From positions 2,390,554 through 2,454,553 of the forward strand of contig NZ_CP039373.1 in NCBI RefSeq assembly GCF_000179235.2: a stretch of DNA of 64,000 nt, read 5' to 3'. A program made the position numbers and the translations under genes. This stretch comes from Synechococcus sp. CB0101. Its GTDB lineage: Bacteria > Cyanobacteriota > Cyanobacteriia > PCC-6307 > Cyanobiaceae. Each line of letters opens with the position of its first letter. The stretch's first letter is position 1. Below, one piece after another: positions 26,383-35,485 of this stretch. Below the pieces are notes generated by a model that saw only the letters and a list, made by a program, of their open reading frames with translations, was not told where the DNA came from and ran no database searches.

Positions 26383-27758
26383 TCCTGCCCCTGCTGCTGG
26401 CGGCCACTCCGGCTGCCGCCACCCCTGCGGCCCCAGCACCGCCGGCGCCGATTCTGCGCCGCCAGACCGTTGCGCCCCTACCAGGGCAGCTCGATGGGGT
26501 GCTGGTGGTGAACGACAACAACCCGGAGCTGATCAGCGGGCCGGGGATCCTGCTGTCCACCTTCCCCACGGCCGGCCGGCCGCAGCCGGACGCCCATCTG
26601 GATGTGGCCCTGAACGGACGCTTCGATCTGTTCAGCCACCACGTGTATGCCGGCAAGCCGGACAGCCTCGATTCGACCCTATGGCTGGCGGTGGTGGCCG
26701 AACCGCGCGGGAGCCAGCCGGTGTCATTGCAACTGCTGGGCGGCTCCACGGCGCTGTCGCAGGCCACCGACAAGCAGCAGCCCGAGGCGCCCTTTTTGCC
26801 CCTGCCTGCGCTGATGCCCCAGGACGGGCATGTGTACAGCGGACCTGGCAGCCGCGTGGCCACCGAACTGCTGGCCCGCCAACGCAACAAGCTGCTGCCC
26901 GATCGTTGGACTCTGGAACCTGGCCGCGTCAGCACGCTGATCGTGCTGCCATTACCGGTGAAAGGCCTCGACCCCCTGCTCAACGGCCGCAACCTACAGC
27001 TCCGCCTACAGAGCTCCGGCCCCCTCAGCCTGGCCACCCTGGCGGCCTACGGCAGCGGTGATCAGCCCCCGGCAGCGGAGTCTTGGGCTCAGCTGCTCAA
27101 CGGTGGCCTGAGCCCCAAGGAGCATCAGCCCACCCCTCGCGGTGCCAGCGGCCGCATGGTGTATTCCCGCGTCAGCGGCGTGCAGATCGGCAGCGTGTGG
27201 AGCGGCACAATCACCGATCCGGGCAAGCCCTATCTGGCCGCCAGCAGCGCGCCGATCTCCTGGCCAATCGCCTCGCTGGAGCGGGGGAGCCTGGGCACCG
27301 GCCAGGTGCAGACCGCTGAGCTGAAAGCCTTCTATCCCGGCACAGCCTGGGCCGCCCACGGCAACTACGGCGTGGAATACAACCTCTCCATCCCGCTACG
27401 CAACACCAGCAGCAAACCGGTGCAACTGGAACTGGCGTTTGAATCACCGCTGAAAAGCGACACAGCCCAGGGGGGCCTGCGCTTCAATCCCCAACCCGGC
27501 AAATCGGTGATGTTCCGCGGCAGCGTGGAAACCACTGGGCTCGACAACAGCAGCGGCCAGGCCGGCGGGCGGCGCAGCTTCCACCTGGTGCAACGGGTGG
27601 GGCAAGAGGGACCGGCCCTCGGCACGGTGAGCCTGGCGCCCGGGGCCAGCCGTGATCTGCGGGTGCGCCTGATCTACCCGGCCGATGCCACACCGCCGCA
27701 GGTGCTGAGCCTGGTGCCTGTGAAACAATCCCCAGACCAGCCAGCCTCCTCTCACTGA
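26379..27758 (+). CDS. DUF3370 family exported protein
   Basis: A 459-aa protein that appears to belong to DUF3370, a cyanobacterial family of unknown role. A short hydrophobic N-terminus (residues 1-14) followed by an Ala/Pro-rich stretch looks like a signal peptide. The rest is beta-rich with repeated polar strand patterns and no Cys. Features include VLVVNDNNPELISGPGIL near residue 40 and a C-terminal LRVRLIYPADATPPQVL. It is linked by 4-base overlap to the serine hydrolase upstream and by 1 base to chlI downstream. Confidence 0.78.
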   Translation: MILPLLLAATPAAATPAAPAPPAPILRRQTVAPLPGQLDGVLVVNDNNPELISGPGILLSTFPTAGRPQPDAHLDVALNGRFDLFSHHVYAGKPDSLDSTLWLAVVAEPRGSQPVSLQLLGGSTALSQATDKQQPEAPFLPLPALMPQDGHVYSGPGSRVATELLARQRNKLLPDRWTLEPGRVSTLIVLPLPVKGLDPLLNGRNLQLRLQSSGPLSLATLAAYGSGDQPPAAESWAQLLNGGLSPKEHQPTPRGASGRMVYSRVSGVQIGSVWSGTITDPGKPYLAASSAPISWPIASLERGSLGTGQVQTAELKAFYPGTAWAAHGNYGVEYNLSIPLRNTSSKPVQLELAFESPLKSDTAQGGLRFNPQPGKSVMFRGSVETTGLDNSSGQAGGRRSFHLVQRVGQEGPALGTVSLAPGASRDLRVRLIYPADATPPQVLSLVPVKQSPDQPASSH

Positions 27759-28843
27759 TGCAAGCCCGCAAGCGCAGGGTCTTCCCCTTCACCGCCATCG
27801 TGGGTCAGGAGGAGATGAAGCTCGCCCTGCTGCTCAACGTGATCGATCCGCGCATTGGCGGCGTGATGATCATGGGCGACCGCGGCACCGGCAAGAGCAC
27901 CACGATCCGCGCCCTGGCTGATCTGCTACCCGAGATCGACGTGGTGGCGGGCGACCCCTACAACAGCTCCCCCGCCGACCCCGACCTGCAGAGCAGCGAG
28001 GTGCGCCAGCGGGCCGAGCACGGCGAACAGTTGCCCACCGAGAAGCGCCAGGTGCCGATGGTGGACCTGCCCCTGGGCGCCACCGAAGACCGCCTCTGCG
28101 GCACCATCGATATTGAGAAAGCGCTCAGCGAAGGCGTGCGGGCGTTTGAGCCCGGCCTGCTGGCCAAGGCCAACCGCGGCCTGCTGTATGTGGATGAGGT
28201 GAACCTGCTGGACGACCACCTGGTGGACGTGCTGCTGGATTCGGCCGCCTCCGGCTGGAACACGGTGGAGCGTGAAGGCGTGAGCGTGCGCCACCCGGCC
28301 CGCTTCGTGCTGATCGGCTCCGGCAACCCCGAGGAAGGCGAACTGCGCCCGCAGCTGCTGGATCGTTTCGGCATGAGCGTGGAGGTGCGCACCGTGCGTG
28401 ATCCCGAACTGCGCGTGCAGGTGGTGGATCAGCGCACCGCGTTCGACAACGACCCCGACGGCTTCAACAACGCCGTGCAAACCACCCAGGACGGGCTGCA
28501 GGCCCGGGTGGTGGAGGCGCAGAACCGTCTGCCCCACGTGCAGATCGACGACGACCTGCGCATCCGCATCTCTGCCATCTGCGGTGAGCTCGATGTGGAC
28601 GGCCTGCGCGGCGACATCGTGACCAACCGCGCCGCCCGCGCTCTGGCTGCCTTCGAGGGCCGCACCGAGGTCACCGAAGACGACGTGGCCCGCGTGGCCG
28701 CCTGCTGCTTGCGGCACCGCCTGCGCAAGGACCCCCTCGAGCAGATCGACTCCGGCGACCGCGTGGTGAAGGTGTTCTGCAAGGTGTTCGAGCGCCCTGA
28801 ATCCAGCGACCGCGGCGCCTTCGAACTGGCGCTGGCGGCCTGA
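27758..28843 (+). CDS. chlI: Magnesium chelatase ATPase subunit I
   Basis: AAA+ subunit of magnesium chelatase, which inserts Mg2+ into protoporphyrin IX at the start of chlorophyll synthesis. The 361-aa length is typical. Walker A is GDRGTGKST (near residue 43), Walker B is [11 protein letters not shown], and the sensor region reads [22 protein letters not shown]. The start ATG 27758 shares one base with the DUF3370 stop. The gene is not adjacent to chlD or chlH in this window. Confidence 0.97.
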   Translation: MQARKRRVFPFTAIVGQEEMKLALLLNVIDPRIGGVMIMGDRGTGKSTTIRALADLLPEIDVVAGDPYNSSPADPDLQSSEVRQRAEHGEQLPTEKRQVPMVDLPLGATEDRLCGTIDIEKALSEGVRAFEPGLLAKANRGLLYVDEVNLLDDHLVDVLLDSAASGWNTVEREGVSVRHPARFVLIGSGNPEEGELRPQLLDRFGMSVEVRTVRDPELRVQVVDQRTAFDNDPDGFNNAVQTTQDGLQARVVEAQNRLPHVQIDDDLRIRISAICGELDVDGLRGDIVTNRAARALAAFEGRTEVTEDDVARVAACCLRHRLRKDPLEQIDSGDRVVKVFCKVFERPESSDRGAFELALAA

Positions 28844-28860
28844 GCGATGGCCGGGGCTCC

Positions 28861-29337
28861 ATGGTGATCCTCGGCATTGACCCCGGCCTGGCCCGGGTGG
28901 GCTACGGCCTGATTGAGGTGGAGGGCACCCCGGGCCGGGGGCAGCAGCGGTTGCTGGATTGCGGGATCATCCGCACCGACCCCGGCCGCAGCGAAGGGGA
29001 GCGGATGGTGGAGATCGCCCGCGACCTGCGCCAGCTGATCCGCGCCTGGCAGCCCCAGCTGGCGGTGGTGGAGAAGTTTTTCTTCTATCGCTCCAGCACC
29101 ACGATTTCGGTGGTGCAGGCGCGCGGGGTGCTGATGATGACCCTGGCGCGCTTCCAGATCCCGGTGGTGGAATTTCCGCCGATGCAGATCAAGCTGGCCC
29201 TCGCCGGTCATGGCCACGCTGAGAAAGACGACGTGTTGGCCGCTGTGATGCGCGAGCTCAACCTCGACACCCCGCCCCGGCCTGACGATGCGGCCGATGC
29301 GCTGGCGGCGGCTCTGACCGGGTGGTTCCAGCGATGA
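28861..29337 (+). CDS. ruvC: Crossover junction endodeoxyribonuclease RuvC
   Basis: Holliday-junction resolvase, 158 aa. Catalytic acidic residues are seen in [14 protein letters not shown] (Asp7), VVEKFFF (Glu) and the C-terminal [17 protein letters not shown] plus [14 protein letters not shown]. The start ATG lies 17 bp after the chlI stop. The cyclo-ligase gene overlaps its stop by ATGA. RuvA and RuvB are not nearby, which is usual for cyanobacteria. Confidence 0.95.
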   Translation: MVILGIDPGLARVGYGLIEVEGTPGRGQQRLLDCGIIRTDPGRSEGERMVEIARDLRQLIRAWQPQLAVVEKFFFYRSSTTISVVQARGVLMMTLARFQIPVVEFPPMQIKLALAGHGHAEKDDVLAAVMRELNLDTPPRPDDAADALAAALTGWFQR

Positions 29338-29936
29338 CGGAAGCCCCGGCCGACCACACCAAAGCGGAGTGGCGCCGGCGCTATCGCAGCCACCGGCTGA
29401 AGCACCTGCCCGCTGCCGAGCCAGGCCTGCAGCAAGCCGCCCTGGGGCTGGCGGCGCACCTCGATGGTGAGCAGCGGCTCGGGATCTATTGGCCACTAGC
29501 GGGCGAGGCCGACCTGCGCCCGCTAGCCGAGCACCCCTCGCTGCAGCAGCGCCTGGCGCTGCCACGCATTGCCGAGGGGCAGCTGCGCTATCGCCCCTGG
29601 CAGCTGGGGGATGACCTCAGCCCCGACGACACCCGCATCCCCTCTCCAACGCAAGGCCCCGATCTCGAAGCCAGGGCTCTGGGGCTGCTGCTGGCGCCAG
29701 CCCTGGCCTTCGACGCAGCCGGGATCCGGCTGGGCTACGGCGGCGGCTGGTTTGATCGCCTGCGCTGCGATCCCCACTGGGGATCGATCCCCGCCCTGGC
29801 GGTGCTGCCCGCGGCGTGCCTAGTGTCCGCACTACCCCGCGATGCCTGGGATGTGCCCTTCCCGGGGTGGCTGGATGAACGGGGCATCCATTGGTTGCAA
29901 GCTGTTGAGAGCTCCGCCTCGTCCTCGCGCCACTGA
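29334..29936 (+). CDS. 5-formyltetrahydrofolate cyclo-ligase family protein
   Basis: A 200-aa member of the 5-FTHF cyclo-ligase (MTHFS) family, which returns 5-formyl-THF to the folate pool with ATP. Key parts are the basic N-terminal stretch [15 protein letters not shown], the strand [16 protein letters not shown], and the ATP/Mg-binding [15 protein letters not shown] near residue 134. ATG 29334 overlaps the ruvC stop. Nothing unusual is seen. Confidence 0.9.
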   Translation: MTEAPADHTKAEWRRRYRSHRLKHLPAAEPGLQQAALGLAAHLDGEQRLGIYWPLAGEADLRPLAEHPSLQQRLALPRIAEGQLRYRPWQLGDDLSPDDTRIPSPTQGPDLEARALGLLLAPALAFDAAGIRLGYGGGWFDRLRCDPHWGSIPALAVLPAACLVSALPRDAWDVPFPGWLDERGIHWLQAVESSASSSRH

Positions 29937-29955
29937 TCAGGTTTTGGCAGGATCA

Positions 29956-30198
29956 GTGCAGGCAAAGACCTCAGCTGTGGATCTCCAGGCCAACGACGCG
30001 TTCCAGTCCGCCAGCAATGCCAGCCGGCGGACACCCGGTATCCGCGTGAACCGAGGCACGGCTGCTGAGCAGGTGCTCGCTGCAGAACTGAGCGGCCGCC
30101 AGGAAAGTGGCGACGCCCTCTCGATGATGGTGAGCTCGATGGTTCACATGGTGCAAGCCGGCAAAACCCGCAGTTCAGGTAACCGCTGGTCGGCCTGA
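29956..30198 (+). CDS. Possible small protein, 80 aa
   Basis: An open frame from GTG 29956 with GGCAGGA placed about 6-12 bp upstream, a decent ribosome binding site. The product is polar, Ser/Ala/Arg/Gln-rich, with a Met-rich helix near the C-terminus (ALSMMVSSMVHMVQAGK) and no recognised domain. It fills the otherwise empty 300 bp between the cyclo-ligase gene and the next exported protein. I call it probable but unproven. Confidence 0.45.
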   Translation: MQAKTSAVDLQANDAFQSASNASRRTPGIRVNRGTAAEQVLAAELSGRQESGDALSMMVSSMVHMVQAGKTRSSGNRWSA

Positions 30199-30234
30199 AA
30201 CCCAGGCGCTTAGCTGGGCACAGCTCCCATTGGC

Positions 30235-30693
30235 ATGGCGATGACGCAATCCCGATCCACCGCCCTGCGCGCCCTGGCCGTAGCGCTCATCTTGAGCCCC
30301 GCTGCTGGGCAGGCCCACGGCATTGAGAGCAGCATCACGCGGCTGGAAAGCCTCACCGACAGCCTGGTGCTTGAAAGCCGCTTCTCCAACGGCGAACCCA
30401 CCAGCGATGCCGTGGTGCGCCTGGTGGCACCCGATGGAGAAGCCATCGATCTGGGCCGCACCAACGCCCAGGGCCAGCTGAGCTTCGCGCTGCCCAAGCA
30501 AGCCCAGGGCGAGTGGGAGCTGCAGGTGGATGGGGGCCCAGGCCACCGCGACTATCTGGAGATGCCCGTGCAGCACGGTCAGGCCCAGTTGGATCAGATC
30601 AGCCAGCATCGGCCCCATCCGCTGGGATGGCTCGGCGCCCTGGGGGCAACTGCCATGCTGCTGGGACTCCAGCGCATCCGTCGTCACCGTTGA
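30235..30693 (+). CDS. Conserved exported/membrane protein next to sufE
   Basis: A 152-aa protein with a signal peptide (about residues 1-28, ending near AGQAHG), a beta-sandwich-like central region (TRLESLTDSLVLESRF, then GRTNAQGQLSFALP) and one C-terminal transmembrane helix followed by Arg/His (LGALGATAMLLGLQRIRRHR). The central part looks like a carboxypeptidase-regulatory or DUF4198-like domain, seen in some periplasmic proteins linked to metal uptake. I cannot assign a function. Its stop overlaps sufE by one base. Confidence 0.7.
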   Translation: MAMTQSRSTALRALAVALILSPAAGQAHGIESSITRLESLTDSLVLESRFSNGEPTSDAVVRLVAPDGEAIDLGRTNAQGQLSFALPKQAQGEWELQVDGGPGHRDYLEMPVQHGQAQLDQISQHRPHPLGWLGALGATAMLLGLQRIRRHR

Positions 30694-31112
30694 TGGCTAC
30701 AGGCAGCGAGAAGCTCGATCAGATCGTTGAACGCCTCAAAAGCACCGCCGACCCGAAGCGGCGCTACGAATACGTGCTGTGGCTGGCGAAGAAGCTCGAG
30801 CCTCTGCCGGAGGAATTCCGCAACGACGCCTTCAAGGTGAAGGGCTGCGTGTCGCAGGTGTACGTGGTGGGGCAGTTGGTGGATGGGAAGCTGCACTGGC
30901 AGGGCGATTCCGACGCGGCCATCACCAAAGGCCTACTGGCGCTGTTGATCGAGGGGCTCGAAGGGCTTGAGCCCGGCGCTGCAGCTGGAATCGATCCCGG
31001 TTTCCTCAGCGAAACCGGCCTGCAGGCCAGCCTCACCCCTTCAAGGGCCAATGGCTTCCTCAACATCCTCAAATTGATGCAGGCTCAGGCCAGTGCCCTC
31101 GCGGCTGGCTGA
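30693..31112 (+). CDS. sufE: SufE family sulfur acceptor protein
   Basis: A 139-aa SufE protein, which accepts persulfide sulfur from the SufS cysteine desulfurase and stimulates Fe-S cluster assembly. The active Cys is in FKVKGCVSQVYVVG near residue 50, and the KLEPLPEEFRNDAF lead-in and late ANGFLNILKLMQ helix are typical. ATG 30693 overlaps the preceding stop (TGATG). The rest of the suf operon is not in this window. Confidence 0.93.
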   Translation: MATGSEKLDQIVERLKSTADPKRRYEYVLWLAKKLEPLPEEFRNDAFKVKGCVSQVYVVGQLVDGKLHWQGDSDAAITKGLLALLIEGLEGLEPGAAAGIDPGFLSETGLQASLTPSRANGFLNILKLMQAQASALAAG

Positions 31113-31174
31113 AGGCCGAAGCGGCTGCGCGTTCGATCAATTTCTAGGATCACCCCTTTCACGGATCAGGCGGC

Positions 31175-32485
31175 ATGACCATCGGCATCGGCTTGCTCGG
31201 GCTTGGCACGGTGGGAGCAGGCGTGGCCGAGATCCTGCTCAACCCTCAGGGCCGCCATCCGCTGGTGGGGCAGTTGGCGCTCAAACGCGTCGCCGTGCGC
31301 GATCTGAACCGCCCGCGGCCGGTTGAACTGCCCGCCGACGTTCTCTGCACCGATCCCCAGCAGGTGGTGAATGACCCTGCTGTCGACATCGTGGTGGAGG
31401 TGATGGGTGGCCTCGAGCCGGCCCGCAGCCTGATCCTGGCCGCCATCGCCGCCGGCAAACCGGTGGTGACCGCCAACAAAGCCGTGATCGCCCGCTACGG
31501 CGAAGAGATCGCTGCCGCGGCCGCCGAACGCGGCGTGTACGTGCTGATCGAAGCGGCCGTGGGCGGCGGCATCCCGATCATCGAACCGCTCAAACAATCC
31601 CTGGGTGGCAACCGCATCCAGCGGGTGAGCGGCATCATCAACGGCACCACCAACTACATCCTCAGCCGCATGGCGGATGAGGGCGCTGCCTACGGCGATG
31701 TGCTGGCTGATGCCCAGCGCCTGGGCTATGCCGAAGCCGATCCCGCCGCCGACGTGGAAGGCGGAGATGCCGCCGACAAGATCGCGATCCTCTCGGGCCT
31801 GGCCTACGGCGGTTCGATCGAACGCAGCGCCATCCCCACTGAAGGCATCAACCGCCTCGATGCCCGTGATGTGAACTACGCCGCCCAGCTGGGCTACGTG
31901 GTGAAACTCGTGGCCACCGCCCAGTTCCTCGGCACCGACGCCGATGACACGGTGCAGCTTGATGTGCGCGTCAGCCCCACCCTGCTCCCCAAAGACCACC
32001 CCCTGGCCGGGGTGCATGGGGTGAACAACGCCATCCTGGTGGAGGGGGATCCCGTGGGTCGCGTGATGTTCTACGGCCCTGGCGCCGGTGCAGGGCCCAC
32101 CGCCTCCGCTGTGGTGGCCGACATCCTCAACATCGCCGGCATTCGCGAGGCCACTGGCCAGGGCGGCGGCCTTGATCCGCTGCTGGCGGCCAGCCGCTGG
32201 CGCAGCTGCCGCCTGGTGGATCCCGGCCAAACGCAGCACCGCAACTACCTGCGCCTGCAAACCGGTGATCAAGCCGGTGTAATCGGCCGGATTGGAAGCT
32301 GTTTTGGCGATCAGGGGGTGTCGATCCGCTCGATCGTGCAGTTCGAAACCAGCGGCGACAGCAATGACGCCGAGATCGTGGTGATCACCCACGAGGTGCA
32401 GGAGGCCAACTTCCGCCGGGCCCTGGCGGCAATCACAGCCCTGCCGGACGTGAAAGCCGTGGCGGCCTGCTTGCGCACCCTCTGA
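31175..32485 (+). CDS. hom: Homoserine dehydrogenase
   Basis: NAD(P)H-dependent reduction of aspartate semialdehyde to homoserine, in threonine and methionine synthesis. The 436-aa form has the N-terminal Rossmann motif GLLGLGTVGAGVAE, the catalytic domain with TANKAVIARYG and EAAVGGGIPII, and the substrate motif SGIINGTTNYILSRM (near 150-165). A C-terminal ACT domain (about 350-430) suggests feedback control by threonine. The upstream gap holds no obvious leader peptide. Confidence 0.96.
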   Translation: MTIGIGLLGLGTVGAGVAEILLNPQGRHPLVGQLALKRVAVRDLNRPRPVELPADVLCTDPQQVVNDPAVDIVVEVMGGLEPARSLILAAIAAGKPVVTANKAVIARYGEEIAAAAAERGVYVLIEAAVGGGIPIIEPLKQSLGGNRIQRVSGIINGTTNYILSRMADEGAAYGDVLADAQRLGYAEADPAADVEGGDAADKIAILSGLAYGGSIERSAIPTEGINRLDARDVNYAAQLGYVVKLVATAQFLGTDADDTVQLDVRVSPTLLPKDHPLAGVHGVNNAILVEGDPVGRVMFYGPGAGAGPTASAVVADILNIAGIREATGQGGGLDPLLAASRWRSCRLVDPGQTQHRNYLRLQTGDQAGVIGRIGSCFGDQGVSIRSIVQFETSGDSNDAEIVVITHEVQEANFRRALAAITALPDVKAVAACLRTL

Positions 32486-32668
32486 GCCGGCGCTGAGGCA
32501 GATTGGACACAAAGCGAGAACGACCCCGCACCGCTGCGCCATCTGAATCCGCTGACGCAGCGCTTGCTTTGTAGCGACGAGAACCTTTGATCAGCCCATC
32601 GCCAAGAAGGCTGCCTGTCGAAACCCCTTCCTCTCTGCGCCACCACCGCTCTGTTTCACACCCGACCC

Positions 32669-32872
32669 ATGACCCTGCATCAGGGTGATTGCATCACCCT
32701 CACCAGCGACGAAAACCTGTATCAGGTGATCGGCGTGGACGACCGTCATAACCGCTGCTGGGTGCGGCGCTGGCCCCTGGCCCGCCATGGCTCACCCGTG
32801 TTTGAAATTTCCCTGCAGCAAGTGGCCAGCCAAAGCCACCACCATCCCCCACGCCTTGTGCATGGGGCTTGA
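32669..32872 (+). CDS. Conserved small cyanobacterial protein, 67 aa
   Basis: A 67-aa polar protein beginning MTLHQGDCITLTSDENLYQVIGV, with a small beta-barrel-like alternation and a Trp/Arg pair (RCWVRRWPL). Short proteins of this kind recur in Synechococcus genomes, but no function is known to me. It lies 183 bp after hom; that gap holds no feature I could recognise. The ABC binding protein gene follows 10 bp later. Confidence 0.66.
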   Translation: MTLHQGDCITLTSDENLYQVIGVDDRHNRCWVRRWPLARHGSPVFEISLQQVASQSHHHPPRLVHGA

Positions 32873-32882
32873 ATAAGCGGGC

Positions 32883-34469
32883 TTGCCCGCAGCCTTGACC
32901 AGCCGCCTCCTGTTCCGCACGGCCCTGGCGACGCTCCTGCCGGCCGTCGCTTTGCTGGCCGGTTGCCAGCACCCTCACCCCCCCGGGCAGTTGGTGGTGG
33001 CCAGCAAAAGCACGCTGGCCTCCGTTGACCCGATTGACATCACCGGCACCGCAGGCCTGCAGCTGCTCAGCGCCATTGGTGATCCCCTCTACGCCACAGA
33101 CGCAGGCGGCGAGCTGCAGCCCCGCCTGGCCGCTGCACCACCCCAGATCAGCCCGGATGGGCGCATCGCCCGGATTCCGCTGCGGCGCGATGTGCTGTTC
33201 CACGACGGCAGCCGCTTCGATGCCGCCGCGATGGTGTTCAGCCTCGAGCGCTTCCGCAGCCTCGCGAAGATGGGCTACCTGCTCGATGACCGCATCAGCG
33301 GCGTGCGGGCCAGTGGCCCCTACGAACTGGAGCTGCAGCTGAAGCGGCCCTACAGCGCGCTGCCGGCGCTGCTCAGCTCGATCAGCCTCACGCCGCTCTC
33401 CCCCAAGGCCTACCAGCAACACCGCAACCGTTCCCTGGCGGATCGCTTTGTGGGCACGGGCCCCTACCGGCTGGTGAGCAGCACCCCCCAGAAACAAACC
33501 CTGCTCCCCTTCGCGCGCTACTGGGGGCCGGCGCCGAGTAACAGCGGCATCCACCTGGTGACCCTCAGCAACTCCACCGCGCTGTTCGGAGCGCTGGTGA
33601 GCGGCGAGGTGGATGTGCTGATGTCGAGCGGCATGGAGAGCGACCAGCAGCGGGCCCTGGCACAACGGGCGCGGCAGGGCCGGTTGGTGGAGGGCATTGG
33701 CCCTGCTGGGGAAATCGGTTACCTCACGCTGCTGAGCGATCGTCCGCCCTTCGATCAGCTGCCCTTGCGCCAGGCGGTGGCCCACAGCCTCGATCGTGAG
33801 CTGATCAGCGAACGGGTGAGCTACGGCATCCGCGCGCCGCTGCGCTCCCTGGTGCCACCGCCCCTGGCGGGCTCAACACCCCCGGCCTGGCCGACCTACC
33901 ACCCGGGGCGGGCGCGTGAGCTCTATCAACAGGCCGGCTATTGCCGAGGCCGGCGCTTCACCCTGCCGCTCACCTTCCGCTCGAACGTGCCGGCCGACAA
34001 GCTGTTTGCCCTCACCTGGAAAGCCCAGCTGGAGCGCGACCTGGGCGATTGCGTGCAGCTGGAGGTCACGGGGGTGGAATCCACCACGGCTTACCGCCAG
34101 GTGGCCGATGGCGCCTTCCCGATGATCTTTTTCGACTGGAGCGCCGACTTCCCCGATCCCGACATCTACCTGGCCCCGATGTTGGCCTGCAACAAGGCCA
34201 AGGGCGCGCAGTGCCTGGAGGGCAACGCCGCCGCGGCCGGCAGCTTCTGGAGTGCCCCTGGCCTGCAGGCCAACCTGGAGGCCAGCGAGCGCCTCTCCGG
34301 CGCGGCGCGGCTTCCCCTGCTGCTCGAGCTGCAGCAGCGCGCCGCGGCGGGGGCCGCCTACATCCCGGTGTGGCAGGTGGCGCCGCGGGCCTGGGCTCAA
34401 CCAAGCCTGCAGCGCCCCGTGTTTGATGGCAGCGGTCGCCTGGTGCTGCAGGCCCTGAGTGTTCGATGA
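32883..34469 (+). CDS. Oligopeptide-type ABC transporter substrate-binding lipoprotein
   Basis: A 528-aa family 5 extracellular solute-binding protein (OppA/DppA type). The N-terminus carries a lipoprotein signal ending LLPAVALLAGC, so it is probably lipid-anchored after Lgt action. Family landmarks include LRRDVLFHDGSRFDAAAMVFSLE near residue 105 and FVGTGPYRL near 193. The start appears to be TTG 32883; no ATG gives the signal sequence. The permease overlaps its stop by ATGA, so they form one importer unit. The ligand may be a peptide or another small solute. Confidence 0.88.
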   Translation: MPAALTSRLLFRTALATLLPAVALLAGCQHPHPPGQLVVASKSTLASVDPIDITGTAGLQLLSAIGDPLYATDAGGELQPRLAAAPPQISPDGRIARIPLRRDVLFHDGSRFDAAAMVFSLERFRSLAKMGYLLDDRISGVRASGPYELELQLKRPYSALPALLSSISLTPLSPKAYQQHRNRSLADRFVGTGPYRLVSSTPQKQTLLPFARYWGPAPSNSGIHLVTLSNSTALFGALVSGEVDVLMSSGMESDQQRALAQRARQGRLVEGIGPAGEIGYLTLLSDRPPFDQLPLRQAVAHSLDRELISERVSYGIRAPLRSLVPPPLAGSTPPAWPTYHPGRARELYQQAGYCRGRRFTLPLTFRSNVPADKLFALTWKAQLERDLGDCVQLEVTGVESTTAYRQVADGAFPMIFFDWSADFPDPDIYLAPMLACNKAKGAQCLEGNAAAAGSFWSAPGLQANLEASERLSGAARLPLLLELQQRAAAGAAYIPVWQVAPRAWAQPSLQRPVFDGSGRLVLQALSVR

Positions 34470-35485
34470 GTCGCCGCCGTCACCTGCTGCGTTATCTGGC
34501 CAGCCGCCTGGCGCTGGTGCCGCTGATGCTGTGGCTGATCGCCAGCCTGGTGTTCCTGCTATTGCGAGTAGCACCGGGGGATCCGATCGATGCCCTGCTG
34601 GGCATGCGCGCCCCACCGGAAGCGCGGGCAGCGCTGCGGGCGCAACTGGGGCTGGATCAGCCGCTACCCGTGCAGTACGGCCGCTACCTGATGGATCTGC
34701 TGCACGGCCAGCTGGGCGACTCCCTCACCAACAACGAACCCGTCACCGCCGTGATCGGCCATAGCCTTCCCGCGAGCCTGGAGCTGGGCGTGGTGGCCCT
34801 GCTGATCGCGGCGCTGGTGGGGCTGGCGGTGGGCTTCAGCGGTGTCGCCAGGCCAGAGGGCAAAACCGATCTGGCGGGCCGGCTCTACGGCATCGGCACC
34901 TATGCCCTGCCGCCCTTCTGGGCGGCGATGGTGATGCAGTTGGTTTTTGCCGTATGGCTGGGCTGGCTACCGGTGGGGGGCCGCTTCCCCGCCACCCTGG
35001 TGCCGCCCAGTGGCACTGGTTTCTATCTGCTCGACAGCCTGCTAGCGGGCAGCAGCCAGCAGTTCTGGGGGGCCATGCGCCATCTGGTGCTGCCAGCCTC
35101 CACCCTGGGTCTGCTGCTCAGCGGCGTGTTTGCCAACGCCCTGCGGCTCAACCTGCGCCGCGCCCTCGATTCCGACTACGTGGAGGCCGCCCGCAGCCGC
35201 GGTCTGAGCGAACGGCGGGTGGTGCTGCGCCATGCCCTGCCGAATGCCCTGCTGCCGGTGCTCACAATCACGGGCATCACGGTGGCATCGCTGATCGGCG
35301 GAGCCCTGTTGATTGAGGTCACCTACTCCTGGCCCGGCGTGGCCTTCCGGCTGCAGGAGGCCATCGGCCAGCGGGATTACCCGGTGGTGCAGGGGATTGT
35401 GGTGGTGGTGGCGGCCCTGGTGGTGGCCGTGAGCGTGCTGGTGGACCTGCTGGTGGCCCTGCTGGATCCGCGCGTCAGTTTCTGA
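34466..35485 (+). CDS. ABC transporter permease, DppB type
   Basis: Integral membrane permease of a peptide/nickel-type ABC importer, 339 aa. It has the DppB N-terminal RYLASRLALVPLMLWLIASL helix, the conserved APGDPIDALLG loop, and the EAA-like docking region EAARSRGLSERRVVLRHALPNALLP near residue 235. About six helices are predicted. No DppC, DppD or DppF gene follows; the next gene is on the other strand and overlaps it by 11 bases. Confidence 0.9.
   Translation: MSRRRHLLRYLASRLALVPLMLWLIASLVFLLLRVAPGDPIDALLGMRAPPEARAALRAQLGLDQPLPVQYGRYLMDLLHGQLGDSLTNNEPVTAVIGHSLPASLELGVVALLIAALVGLAVGFSGVARPEGKTDLAGRLYGIGTYALPPFWAAMVMQLVFAVWLGWLPVGGRFPATLVPPSGTGFYLLDSLLAGSSQQFWGAMRHLVLPASTLGLLLSGVFANALRLNLRRALDSDYVEAARSRGLSERRVVLRHALPNALLPVLTITGITVASLIGGALLIEVTYSWPGVAFRLQEAIGQRDYPVVQGIVVVVAALVVAVSVLVDLLVALLDPRVSF

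Noticed and set aside
32486-32668. Possible riboswitch or attenuator after hom
   Set aside because: I looked for hairpins with T tracts, repeated Met/Thr codons and known motifs in this 183-bp gap and saw none.
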